Program-made: the position numbers and the translations under genes
Notes under the pieces: generated by a model
Told to the model about the DNA's origin: nothing
The model's input: only the letters and a program-made list of their open reading frames with translations
Database searches by the model: none
Assembly: GCA_035629935.1 (NCBI GenBank)
Contig: DASQLQ010000152.1
Span: 1 to 9,784 of the forward strand
Source of the DNA: DASQLQ01 sp035629935
GTDB lineage: Bacteria > Actinomycetota > CADDZG01 > WHSQ01
Length of the DNA: 9,784 bases
Direction: 5' to 3'
Part shown: positions 1-6,249 of the stretch, piece by piece
How the letters are laid out: each line of letters begins with the position of its first letter
Numbering within the stretch: position 1 is the first letter of the stretch

Positions 1-634
1 CGAATCGCTCCAGCGACTTCTTCAACGTTTCACCTACGTCGTCCAGAGCGACACCGACCACGAGTGCGTCGAGGACGCGCCCTGCCCGTGCCAGCTGCTC
101 TTCATCGAGACGGTCATCGTGATGAACGACCTGGTTGTAGACGCGACCCGAGTCCGTTACTACGACCACCATGGCCCTGGTGCCGGGTAGCGCAACGATC
201 TCGAGGTGACGGATCGTGCTGCGGTCGAGGGCCGGAGCGAACACGACCGCAGCATGATCGGTCATGGTCGAGAGCAGCGAAGCCGTTTGACGAAGTGCTT
301 CCTCGAGCTCCCACCGGGGCTCTCCGAAGAACTGCTCGACCTGCCGGGACTCGCGCTCGGGCAATTTCATGTTCCCGCCGAAGCGATCGACGAAGTACCG
401 ATAACCCGCATCGGTAGGGATGCGTCCGGCGGACGTATGTGGCTGGTGGATCAGCCCGGCCTCTTCGAGGGCGGCGAGCTCGTTCCTCACAGTTGCGGGT
501 GACACCTTGAGGTTGAACCGGTCGACCAGTGTCTTCGACCCCACCGGTTCCCCGGAGTTCACGTAGTGGGAGATGAGCGCCCGGAGGATGTGGGCGCGGC
601 GGTCGCCGAGGGTGCTCGGTATCTCGGTGCTCAT
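1..634 (-). CDS. hrcA: Heat-inducible transcription repressor HrcA (C-terminus outside window)
   Basis: HrcA is the repressor of class I heat-shock genes. It binds CIRCE operators and is kept active by GroEL. The 211 visible residues start at ATG 634. They begin with the family's winged-helix DNA-binding domain (about residues 12-80), including the hallmark segments NSGEPVGSKTL, SPATVRNELAALEE and HTSAGRIPTDAGYRYFVD, followed by the start of the GAF-like regulatory domain. The family is usually about 340 residues long, so roughly 130 residues lie beyond the left edge. No Shine-Dalgarno sequence precedes the ATG. A TACGAT hexamer ends 7 bases before it, which suggests a leaderless mRNA. A CIRCE element upstream points to autoregulation. 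dnaJ commonly follows hrcA and would lie outside this window. The identification is firm. Confidence 0.96.
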   Translation of the reverse strand, partial: MSTEIPSTLGDRRAHILRALISHYVNSGEPVGSKTLVDRFNLKVSPATVRNELAALEEAGLIHQPHTSAGRIPTDAGYRYFVDRFGGNMKLPERESRQVEQFFGEPRWELEEALRQTASLLSTMTDHAAVVFAPALDRSTIRHLEIVALPGTRAMVVVVTDSGRVYNQVVHHDDRLDEEQLARAGRVLDALVVGVALDDVGETLKKSLERF

Positions 635-641
635 GGGCTCA

Positions 642-670
642 ATCGTACCCGGAGGGGGCCCGGTTTAGCA
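642..670 (-). promoter_or_regulatory. Putative hrcA promoter, leaderless
   Basis: On the minus strand a TACGAT hexamer (647 down to 642, fitting TAnnnT) lies 7 bases before the hrcA ATG at 634, so transcription would begin at or next to the start codon. A 17-base spacer puts the -35 position at 670-665 (TGCTAA, a poor match to TTGACA), which falls inside the left half-site of the CIRCE element. The missing Shine-Dalgarno sequence fits a leaderless transcript. The -10 and its distance to the ATG are seen in the sequence. Promoter function is inferred. Confidence 0.45.
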
Positions 671-691
671 CTCACTTATGGAGAGTGCTAG
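665..691. promoter_or_regulatory. CIRCE operator (HrcA-binding inverted repeat)
   Basis: The half-sites TTAGCACTC (665-673) and GAGTGCTAG (683-691) are separated by exactly 9 bases. This matches the CIRCE consensus TTAGCACTC-N9-GAGTGCTAA at 17 of 18 positions. It lies 30 bases upstream of the hrcA start codon, between hrcA and the upstream zinc-ribbon gene. HrcA bound here should repress its own transcription. Confidence 0.93.
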
Positions 692-707
692 CCGGTGGCC
701 GCCCCCG

Positions 708-1004
708 CTATCCAAGCGTGCCCGCGAGGAGGACATCGTGGTCCCGCCCGTCGCACACCGGACAGCTCGGGAGAAGGCCGGTGGCCAGCTCCGTGTCGCA
801 CATCGGGCAGCGGCCGAACAGCTCGACCAGGGTTCGGCCATCGGCCGGACTGCCCTCGACCGCCAGGACGACACCCGAGTGGGGCTCGACGTGAACGACG
901 TGATCCCTCGAACAGCGGTATTCGTCGGCGTTCTCGAAGGAGCCCCACCGGGCCGTGAACGTCAACCCGCAGTCACGGCAGGTGAGGTTGCCGACGTAAG
1001 CCAT
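708..1004 (-). CDS. Small zinc-ribbon protein of unknown function
   Basis: This 98-residue protein is not assigned to a named family. It has a CxxC at C9/C12 (TCRDCG), a lone C31 followed by H35, and two more CxxC pairs, C66/C69 (RCPMCD) and C81/C84 (SCPVCD). The CxxC knuckles are typical of zinc-ribbon or rubredoxin-like folds, and the ligands could serve two zinc sites. This cysteine pattern is the main reason to prefer it over the overlapping open frame on the plus strand. The ORF stays open upstream of 1004, but ATG 1004 is the last in-frame start before the cysteine-rich core. It has no well-placed Shine-Dalgarno sequence: the strong GGAGG (1024-1020) is 15 bases away and better placed for an out-of-frame ATG at 1015. 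The gene lies just upstream of the CIRCE/hrcA promoter on the same strand and diverges from the sigma factor gene. A role in metal or nucleic-acid binding is possible but unproven. Confidence 0.72.
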   Translation of the reverse strand: MAYVGNLTCRDCGLTFTARWGSFENADEYRCSRDHVVHVEPHSGVVLAVEGSPADGRTLVELFGRCPMCDTELATGLLPSCPVCDGRDHDVLLAGTLG

Positions 1005-1015
1005 GGATGAAGCAT
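962..1015 (-). other. Possible 17-codon leader ORF
   Basis: A minus-strand ATG at 1015 sits 4 bases after GGAGG (1024-1020) and opens a 17-codon frame ending in TGA at 962. It overlaps the first codons of the zinc-ribbon gene in another frame. It is seen only as a good ribosome-binding-site and start pair. It may be chance, a translational leader, or a sign that the downstream start is misjudged. Confidence 0.2.
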
Positions 1016-1022
1016 GGCACCT

Positions 1023-1052
1023 CCGAACTATCTGCCGATCCTCAACGTCTAA
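1023..1052 (+). promoter_or_regulatory. Putative ECF-sigma-dependent promoter (autoregulatory)
   Basis: CCGAACT (1023-1029) contains the GAAC core of ECF -35 elements. CGTCTAA (1046-1052) matches the CGTC-type -10 element. There are 17 bases between GAAC and CGTC, the usual ECF spacing. Transcription would begin near 1057-1060, leaving a short leader with the GAGGTG ribosome-binding site (1061-1066) ahead of ATG 1072. ECF sigma factors commonly transcribe their own operons, so autoregulation is a reasonable inference. The motif match and spacing are read directly from the sequence. Confidence 0.5.
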
Positions 1053-1071
1053 GGGGATGTGAGGTGTAACT

Positions 1072-1695
1072 ATGATTTTTCGCGCTCGTTTGTTCTGGCC
1101 GGTGGCCGAGCCCACCGACTGTCGTGCTAACGGGCCAGTGCGGGGGGTGGTGGTGGAGGAACCGGACCCGCAGATCATCGCTGCCGCGCGCGGCGGAGAC
1201 ACCGGCGCGTTCGAAGACCTCGTCCGCTTCTACCAAGCCGATGTGTGGCGGCTATGCCTTCATCTCCTCCACAACGAGGCTCAGGCCGACGATGTCACCC
1301 AGGACGCGTTCGTCCGGGCTTTCCGCTTCCTCAAGCGATACAGAGGCGACGCCAAGTTCTCGACGTGGCTGTTCTCGATCGCCCGGAACTGCGCGATGGA
1401 CGAGATGCGTCGTGCAGGACGTCGCAAGAGGGTGGCCCAGCGACTCGATGCCGAGCGACCACCTGCGGCCCCCGATCCGTCCACGGTCTTCGAGATCCGC
1501 GAGGCCATGGCGACGCTACCCGTGGAGTTGCGTGAGCCGATGGTCTTGATCGACATGTTCGGTCTCTCCTACAAGGATGCGGCCGACGTTCTCGAACTCC
1601 CCCAGGGGACGGTCAAGAGCCGCGTGCACCGCGCCCGGGAAACGGTCGCCGGGGTGCTCGATCCAGCGATGTTGGAGGTCGGCGATGAAGTCTGA
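1072..1695 (+). CDS. ECF-family RNA polymerase sigma factor
   Basis: This is a group 4 sigma factor of 207 residues that redirects RNA polymerase to stress promoters. Region 2 spans about residues 45-118, with DDVTQDAFVRAFRFL and the helix FSTWLFSIARNCAMDEMRR. Region 4 spans about 143-195, with LPVELREPMVLIDMFGLSY and the helix-turn-helix recognition segment LPQGTVKSRVHRARE. There is no sigma-3 domain and no C-terminal extension. ATG 1072 has GAGGTG five bases upstream, but the first 26 residues are atypical. In-frame GTGs at 1147, 1150 and 1153 would give about 180 residues, a more usual ECF length. The 3' end overlaps the anti-sigma gene by 11 bases, indicating translational coupling and a cognate pair. 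The ECF subgroup cannot be assigned by eye. Confidence 0.93.
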   Translation: MIFRARLFWPVAEPTDCRANGPVRGVVVEEPDPQIIAAARGGDTGAFEDLVRFYQADVWRLCLHLLHNEAQADDVTQDAFVRAFRFLKRYRGDAKFSTWLFSIARNCAMDEMRRAGRRKRVAQRLDAERPPAAPDPSTVFEIREAMATLPVELREPMVLIDMFGLSYKDAADVLELPQGTVKSRVHRARETVAGVLDPAMLEVGDEV

Positions 1696-3538
1696 CCACA
1701 GCGTGAGACACGAGCTGTCTGCGTGGCTGGATGGTGAGCTGGACCGGCCGACATCCGAGGCGGTTCGGGTCCATCTCGATTCTTGTTCCGAATGCCGCTC
1801 GCAGGCACAGAGACTGCAGCGCGTTAGGCAACTGGCGCGCGTCCAACCAAGCGTCCGCGTCCCCGATCTTGTCGATCCGATCATGGTTCGCATCGGATCC
1901 CGGACGGAAGTCCGCCGTTGGCCTCAGGTCCGAACCGCGACGATCGCTGCCGCCGCAGCCGCACTCATCGTGCTCGGAGCCTCGCTTCCGTGGACCGATG
2001 AACCCGGGGACACCGCACGCGCGACGGAGATCGTGCACGAGGTTCGCGCGGCAGCTCGCCAACTCCAGACGGTTCATGCCCGATTCTCGGTTACCGAACG
2101 GGGCTGGCATCCGATGGTAAGCACACGCCGGTTCCGGGCCGAGGTGTTCTTCGACGCGCCGGAGAGATTCCGTCTCGAGGTACAGGATCTCACCGCGTAT
2201 CCATCCGACGACTGGCCCCGCAACATCGTCGAGCTGACCGCCGGGCCCCGTCGATACCGGATCGCCGAACCCTCGACGTGCCCGACCGAGGCTCTCCCCG
2301 GCTGCGTGCCCAGCGCCCCGCGGGAGGAACGTACGGTGATCGACCGGCAACCGTTCGACGGGAACAGCCGTCTCCCAACTGACATCGCGGTGCCGCTCGA
2401 GACTCTGGCAAGTTCCGCAGGAGTCCAGGTATTGGCACCAACCCGTTTCCTCGACCGTGATGTGCAGAGGGTCCTTCTTCCCTACAGACAAGCACTACCG
2501 CTCGTTGCCGCACTGCAGCCGGGGGGGTCGTGGCGCGAGTTCCATCCACTGGATCCCGTCGAGATCTGGATCGATTCGGCGACGTGGTTCCCACTTCGCT
2601 TCGAGGTGCGAGTGGGTGACTCTCCCGATCGGCGTTTGTGGGCGGATCGGGTAGGTGTCGCCGGAGAGCGCGCGGGCGCTGTGATCCTCGACGTTCGAGC
2701 AACGGGATTCGATGACGGCTCGGACCTGCCGGCAGGGACCTTCCGCTCATCGGTCCGCGGCGCCGTCCAGGACGGTGGGTTCACACCGATCGCGTTCGAG
2801 GAGGTGGCTGATCAGGCCCCACGATTCACCGCCGGCCTGCGCCCGTACCGCGCCGGCGTCACGCCCTTCGGCCAAACGATCCTTAGTTACGAGCGGGGGA
2901 TGAACTATCTGAAGGTCTCGGATGATTCGGACATCCGTTCGGGTCGTGCATATGCAGGACCAGCGCAGGCGATCAGGCTGGGAGACGGCGAGGCTCTCTA
3001 CCAACCGGCTACGGAACGTTCCGGCCGACGGATCGACATCTACTCTGCGAACGGTCACGTCGGTGTGGAAACGAACCTGCCTCGGGCACAGCTGGTCGCG
3101 GTTGCAACCTCCTTGGGTATCGAGGGACACCTCCCGGTTCGATTGCGGACCCAGAGCGGACAAGTCATCCGGCGGATCACGCCGGGCACCGATCCCCAAC
3201 CGCGGTTCGCCTTCACGCCGGGATGGTTGCCGAGTGGATTCCGCCACAGCGCTTCCTTGCTCACGCGATCCGCCAACGGTAGATCGCTGACGACCTACTA
3301 CCAGCGTCCCGAGTCCAGCTTCGGTGGGTTCGGGATACGGATAGTTCAGACGCCCGCGATCGATGTCCTGCCTCCCGGGGCGGAGGAAACGCTCAACGTT
3401 CGCATCCACTCGACGGTCGCACGTTGGTCGTTCGAACGATCGGAGCTCGAGTGGATCGAGGCCGGGACCTACCGGAGCGTGGCGACGGCCGACGGTGACC
3501 TCGCCACGGCCGTGCAGATAGCGCGCAACTTGAAGTGA
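1685..3538 (+). CDS. Membrane-anchored zinc anti-sigma factor with large extracytoplasmic sensor-like region
   Basis: This 617-residue protein is predicted to bind and inhibit the sigma factor encoded just upstream. The N-terminal cytosolic domain has the zinc anti-sigma (zf-HC2/ZAS) signature: HELSAWLDGELD near residues 9-20 and HxxxCxxC at H30, C34, C37. One membrane helix follows (about 84-102, alanine/leucine rich). The outer part, about 112-355, resembles the LolA/RseB-type lipoprotein-sorting fold (for example VEIWIDSATWFPLRFEV). Residues about 376-480 and 506-617 look like two copies of one domain, the second resembling DUF4367. The only outer cysteines, C199 and C207, could form a disulfide. 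ATG 1685 is chosen because GGAGG lies six bases upstream and the zinc domain begins there; the frame open further upstream only reads through the sigma gene. The role follows firmly from the zinc motif and position. The sensed signal is unknown, and the outer domain names are tentative. Confidence 0.88.
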   Translation: MKSDHSVRHELSAWLDGELDRPTSEAVRVHLDSCSECRSQAQRLQRVRQLARVQPSVRVPDLVDPIMVRIGSRTEVRRWPQVRTATIAAAAAALIVLGASLPWTDEPGDTARATEIVHEVRAAARQLQTVHARFSVTERGWHPMVSTRRFRAEVFFDAPERFRLEVQDLTAYPSDDWPRNIVELTAGPRRYRIAEPSTCPTEALPGCVPSAPREERTVIDRQPFDGNSRLPTDIAVPLETLASSAGVQVLAPTRFLDRDVQRVLLPYRQALPLVAALQPGGSWREFHPLDPVEIWIDSATWFPLRFEVRVGDSPDRRLWADRVGVAGERAGAVILDVRATGFDDGSDLPAGTFRSSVRGAVQDGGFTPIAFEEVADQAPRFTAGLRPYRAGVTPFGQTILSYERGMNYLKVSDDSDIRSGRAYAGPAQAIRLGDGEALYQPATERSGRRIDIYSANGHVGVETNLPRAQLVAVATSLGIEGHLPVRLRTQSGQVIRRITPGTDPQPRFAFTPGWLPSGFRHSASLLTRSANGRSLTTYYQRPESSFGGFGIRIVQTPAIDVLPPGAEETLNVRIHSTVARWSFERSELEWIEAGTYRSVATADGDLATAVQIARNLK

Positions 3539-4743
3539 GCCGCGTCAAGCTCGCTTCGAGTCACATCGCCGCTGCGATCGCAGGTGCCGTGATCGGCGCC
3601 GTTCTGGTTCTCGGGGTCGACGGGCTCACTCGAACGGTCCCTCCCTCACCGGCCACCCCCCAGCTCCAGGAGCCCCTGGAGATCCTGCCCGGCGTGCATC
3701 CCGCGAGTGCACGCGTCCTGCTCGCGTGGAGCCCGCTTGGAGTTCCGGCTTCGCTGGCAAGGAGTCTGGACCGGATGTCCGTGGTGGAGCGGACGACAAT
3801 TGTTGAAGCCGGGCTCGATTGGATCGTCTCGACACGATCAGCAGACGGCACCGAATCGGATCGCATGCCCAATGGATTCGGGATCCCGATGGAGCTGGCT
3901 GTCATCTCCCCCCGGGCCTACGCGCCCTTCGTGCCGGCCTCGGAGAGAGACCGGATACTCCGTTTGCGATCCGGGGAAATCCTTCTGGCGCGAACGGCAG
4001 CCGCTTTGCGCGCTGCAACCCCCGGCGCAGTCATACGACTCGGGGACGGTCGAGCCCTGACGATGACGGCGAGCGTGTCGGATCAAGCGACACAGGGGTA
4101 CGAAGGCTTGATAGCGGGGCCGGTCCCGCGCTCGTGGGCCAGGGCGGATCGATTCGTGCTCACGCTCTTACGGCGCGGGCAGGGACGAGAGGCGGTAGAG
4201 CGCCGGATCCGCGCGGTCGTGGGGCCCGGGCACGTCCTTCGGATCAGAGCTCAGGGAGAGACCCCTTTCCTCCGGTACGGGGACGCCGTCCTCCCCCAGA
4301 TGCTGGTCAAGAAAACGTTCGGGGAGTTCAGCGCGCGCTCGCTCGGAGACGGGTCGATCGAGATCGAGCCCCAGTGGAAGCAGCAGAACCTCGTGACACA
4401 ACGCGTTCCCCTGTTGGGTCGCGTGCAGTGCCACGCCGCGATCTTTCCCCAGCTCCGAGGCGCCATCCAGGAAGTGATCGATTCTGGTCTCGCGTTCGCC
4501 ATCAATCCCGAACAATTCGGCGGGTGCTACGGCCCCCGCTTCATCGACCGCAACCCCGGGGGGCGCCTCTCGCATCATTCCTGGGGGATCGCCGTCGACG
4601 TGAACGTGGCCGAGAACATCCCCGGCACCAAACCGGATCAGGATCGGCGTTTGGTCGAGATCTTCGAGGATCACGGTTTCACCTGGGGGGGCCGATGGCT
4701 GATCCCCGACGGCATGCATTTCGAATGGGTTGCGTGGCCGTAA
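3535..4743 (+). CDS. M15-family (VanY/endolysin-like) D,D- or L,D-peptidase with N-terminal membrane anchor
   Basis: This 402-residue protein is probably a cell-wall peptidase acting outside the membrane. A hydrophobic segment at about residues 10-29 is a signal anchor. The catalytic domain is C-terminal (about 295-402). SHHSWGIAVD (346-355) fits the M15 SxHxxGxAxD motif, with zinc ligands H348 and D355. DGMHFEW (392-398) supplies the third ligand H395 and an acidic residue D392 placed like the catalytic Asp of M15C endolysins. C299 and C331 may form a disulfide. Residues about 45-290 form a large region I cannot firmly assign, somewhat reminiscent of FtsX/MacB extracellular domains. The GTG start overlaps the anti-sigma stop as GTGA, with no clear ribosome-binding site, so translation is probably coupled. 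Context suggests a role in envelope stress. D-Ala-D-Ala carboxypeptidase and L-Ala-D-Glu endopeptidase activity cannot be told apart here. Confidence 0.88.
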   Translation: MSRVKLASSHIAAAIAGAVIGAVLVLGVDGLTRTVPPSPATPQLQEPLEILPGVHPASARVLLAWSPLGVPASLARSLDRMSVVERTTIVEAGLDWIVSTRSADGTESDRMPNGFGIPMELAVISPRAYAPFVPASERDRILRLRSGEILLARTAAALRAATPGAVIRLGDGRALTMTASVSDQATQGYEGLIAGPVPRSWARADRFVLTLLRRGQGREAVERRIRAVVGPGHVLRIRAQGETPFLRYGDAVLPQMLVKKTFGEFSARSLGDGSIEIEPQWKQQNLVTQRVPLLGRVQCHAAIFPQLRGAIQEVIDSGLAFAINPEQFGGCYGPRFIDRNPGGRLSHHSWGIAVDVNVAENIPGTKPDQDRRLVEIFEDHGFTWGGRWLIPDGMHFEWVAWP

Positions 4744-5131
4744 CATCCTGTCCGTGGACGTGAACACTGCATCGGCAGAAGCGGAATCGTTCATATTCGT
4801 GGACGTGCGCGAGGGCTACGAGTTCGACGCCGGCCACATCGCGGGTTCGATCCACATCCCAATGATGGAGCTCCCGCACCGATTCGACGAGATCCCCCGT
4901 GACCGACCCATAGTCGCTGTATGCCAGATCGGGCAACGAAGTGAGCTGGCCGCCAACTTTCTGACACAGCAGGGCTTCGAGGCCCACAATCTTGAGGGGG
5001 GCATGGCGAAGTGGGTGGCTGCCGGATTCCCCTCCCAGTCGGGGGAAGGTTCCGAAGGCCGCGTGGTCGATGGATGGGCCCGTGACTTCGACGGATTGCT
5101 GAAAGACCGCACCGAACCAGAAGCTAAGTAG
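4730..5131 (+). CDS. Single-domain rhodanese (sulfurtransferase-like) protein
   Basis: This is a small cytosolic rhodanese-homology protein, GlpE/PspE-like, predicted to carry sulfane sulfur on a catalytic cysteine. Counting from the TTG at 4730 (133 residues), it has the CH2A-type segment FVDVREGYEFDAGHIAGSIHIP and the active loop CQIGQRS with C65 and R70. GGMAKWVAAGFP closes the fold. About 30 polar residues follow the domain. The start is uncertain. TTG 4730 overlaps the peptidase gene by 14 bases and restores the first strand (ILSV) by comparison with GlpE. GTG 4754 or 4760 are alternatives, and none has a good ribosome-binding site. The gene closely follows the sigma/anti-sigma/peptidase genes and may share their transcript. 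Its stop overlaps the convergent HD-GYP gene by 8 bases. The physiological sulfur acceptor is unknown. Confidence 0.88.
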   Translation: MRGRNILSVDVNTASAEAESFIFVDVREGYEFDAGHIAGSIHIPMMELPHRFDEIPRDRPIVAVCQIGQRSELAANFLTQQGFEAHNLEGGMAKWVAAGFPSQSGEGSEGRVVDGWARDFDGLLKDRTEPEAK

Positions 5132-6242
5132 CGAAGCGGACGAACTTCTCCTCGAGATCTTCTTCGCCCATCTCGGCGAGCACCGTCACGAGCACACGGG
5201 CGCACGTCGGATCGAACTGTTTCTCTGAATTCTTCAACAGCTCTCCGCACGCGACGTCAACCGACAGGGCCTCCCGGTATGGGCGATCGGACGTCATGGC
5301 GTCATACGCGTCACAAACCGAAACGATGCGCGCCGCCAGCGGGATCGCATCACCCGTCAAACCGTCTGGGTAGCCACCTCCGTCCCATCGTTCGTGGTGA
5401 TGCCTGATCACCGGGAGTGCCGGGCGGAGGAAGTCGACTCGGCGCAGCATCCTTTCGCCGATCTCTGGGTGCAAACGCATGATCGCCCACTCTTCGTCCG
5501 TAAGGGGGCCGGGCTTCTGCAGGATCGTGTCGGAGATGCCTATCTTCCCCACGTCGTGAAGGATCGCTCCCAGATGCGTCGCTTTGCGGACATCCGGTGT
5601 GGTCTTCAACGCAACAGCAAGTGCAAGTGACAGGTTGCTGATGCGTCCTGTGTGTGCTTCGGTTTGGGGATCGCGCGCCTCGAGAGCCGACGTCAATGCC
5701 TCCATCGTTTCCGTGTAATGGGACTCCAGTTTGGCCGCCAGCTTGATCCGCGAGTAGTGGTTGTTCGCAAACGCAACCATGAGATCTACCTGCTCGGGAT
5801 CATCGGTACGGAAGGGCCGATCATCCGAGCGGTACGCCTCGATCGTCCCGACTACTTCGTCCTCGATCGAGAACGCGCACATGAGCACCCGTCCGAAGCC
5901 GATCGATTCGAGCATCACTCGCTCACGAAGATCCGCGTCCGAGTCATTGACGGAGATCTCGAGGAAACTCTGCTTCTCGAGGACCTCGCGAGTGGCCGGG
6001 AACTCCTCTAGGTCGTATTCCTCCACCAGGGTGTTGATCTCGGCCGGTGGTTCGACGCTGGCCGCAACGTCTCTCAAGCGACCACCATCGTCGTCGCAGA
6101 TGGAGACCAGGCAAGCATCGGCTCCCAATCTGCGGACCACGGAACGGGCCAGGACGGCGAAGAGATCCGGCAGATCCGCCGACTCGTTCATCGGGGTCAG
6201 GTCCGTGATCAGATCGGCGATGCGGCGGTTGGGGTGGCCCAT
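5124..6242 (-). CDS. GAF - HD-GYP domain phosphodiesterase (predicted cyclic-di-GMP hydrolase)
   Basis: This 372-residue cytosolic protein is predicted to hydrolyse cyclic-di-GMP. A GAF-like sensor domain occupies about residues 22-165, followed by a helical linker and an HD-GYP domain (about 178-355). The metal-binding and signature residues are present: H197 in EAHTGR, H229-D230 and G232-K233 in LHDVGKIG, H258, HH at 282-283, and the canonical HHExxDGxGYP at 282-292, then D311 in VCDAYDAM. The enzyme therefore looks catalytically competent. The start is ATG 6242, because AGGAG lies 4 bases upstream and overlaps the hemW stop; an in-frame start at 6293 would lie inside hemW without support. 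Only 7 bases separate it from hemW, so it is probably the last gene of a lepA-hemW transcript. No receiver or GGDEF domain is present. The GAF ligand is unknown. Confidence 0.93.
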   Translation of the reverse strand: MGHPNRRIADLITDLTPMNESADLPDLFAVLARSVVRRLGADACLVSICDDDGGRLRDVAASVEPPAEINTLVEEYDLEEFPATREVLEKQSFLEISVNDSDADLRERVMLESIGFGRVLMCAFSIEDEVVGTIEAYRSDDRPFRTDDPEQVDLMVAFANNHYSRIKLAAKLESHYTETMEALTSALEARDPQTEAHTGRISNLSLALAVALKTTPDVRKATHLGAILHDVGKIGISDTILQKPGPLTDEEWAIMRLHPEIGERMLRRVDFLRPALPVIRHHHERWDGGGYPDGLTGDAIPLAARIVSVCDAYDAMTSDRPYREALSVDVACGELLKNSEKQFDPTCARVLVTVLAEMGEEDLEEKFVRFAT

Positions 6243-6249
6243 GAGTCTC

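Noticed and set aside
678..1010. Plus-strand open frame opposite the zinc-ribbon gene
   Set aside because: It lacks any family pattern and begins inside the CIRCE element. The minus-strand frame has several CxxC motifs.
1071..1076. TATGAT as a housekeeping -10 element for the sigma gene
   Set aside because: It overlaps the start codon at 1072 and no -35 match lies at a suitable distance. The ECF-type motif upstream fits better.
1577..1684. Longer N-terminus for the anti-sigma protein
   Set aside because: The extra 36 residues only read the sigma region-4 sequence in another frame. GGAGG before ATG 1685 marks the real start.
1613..2491. Long minus-strand open frame (292 residues) opposite the anti-sigma gene
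   Set aside because: It has no recognisable motif and lies fully antisense to a gene with a clear zinc motif, membrane helix and ribosome-binding site. Long antisense frames are expected in GC-rich DNA.
3819..4763. Plus-strand open frame of 314 residues inside the peptidase gene
   Set aside because: It is arginine/proline-rich with no motif, typical of a shifted frame, and overlaps the M15 gene with its intact catalytic residues.
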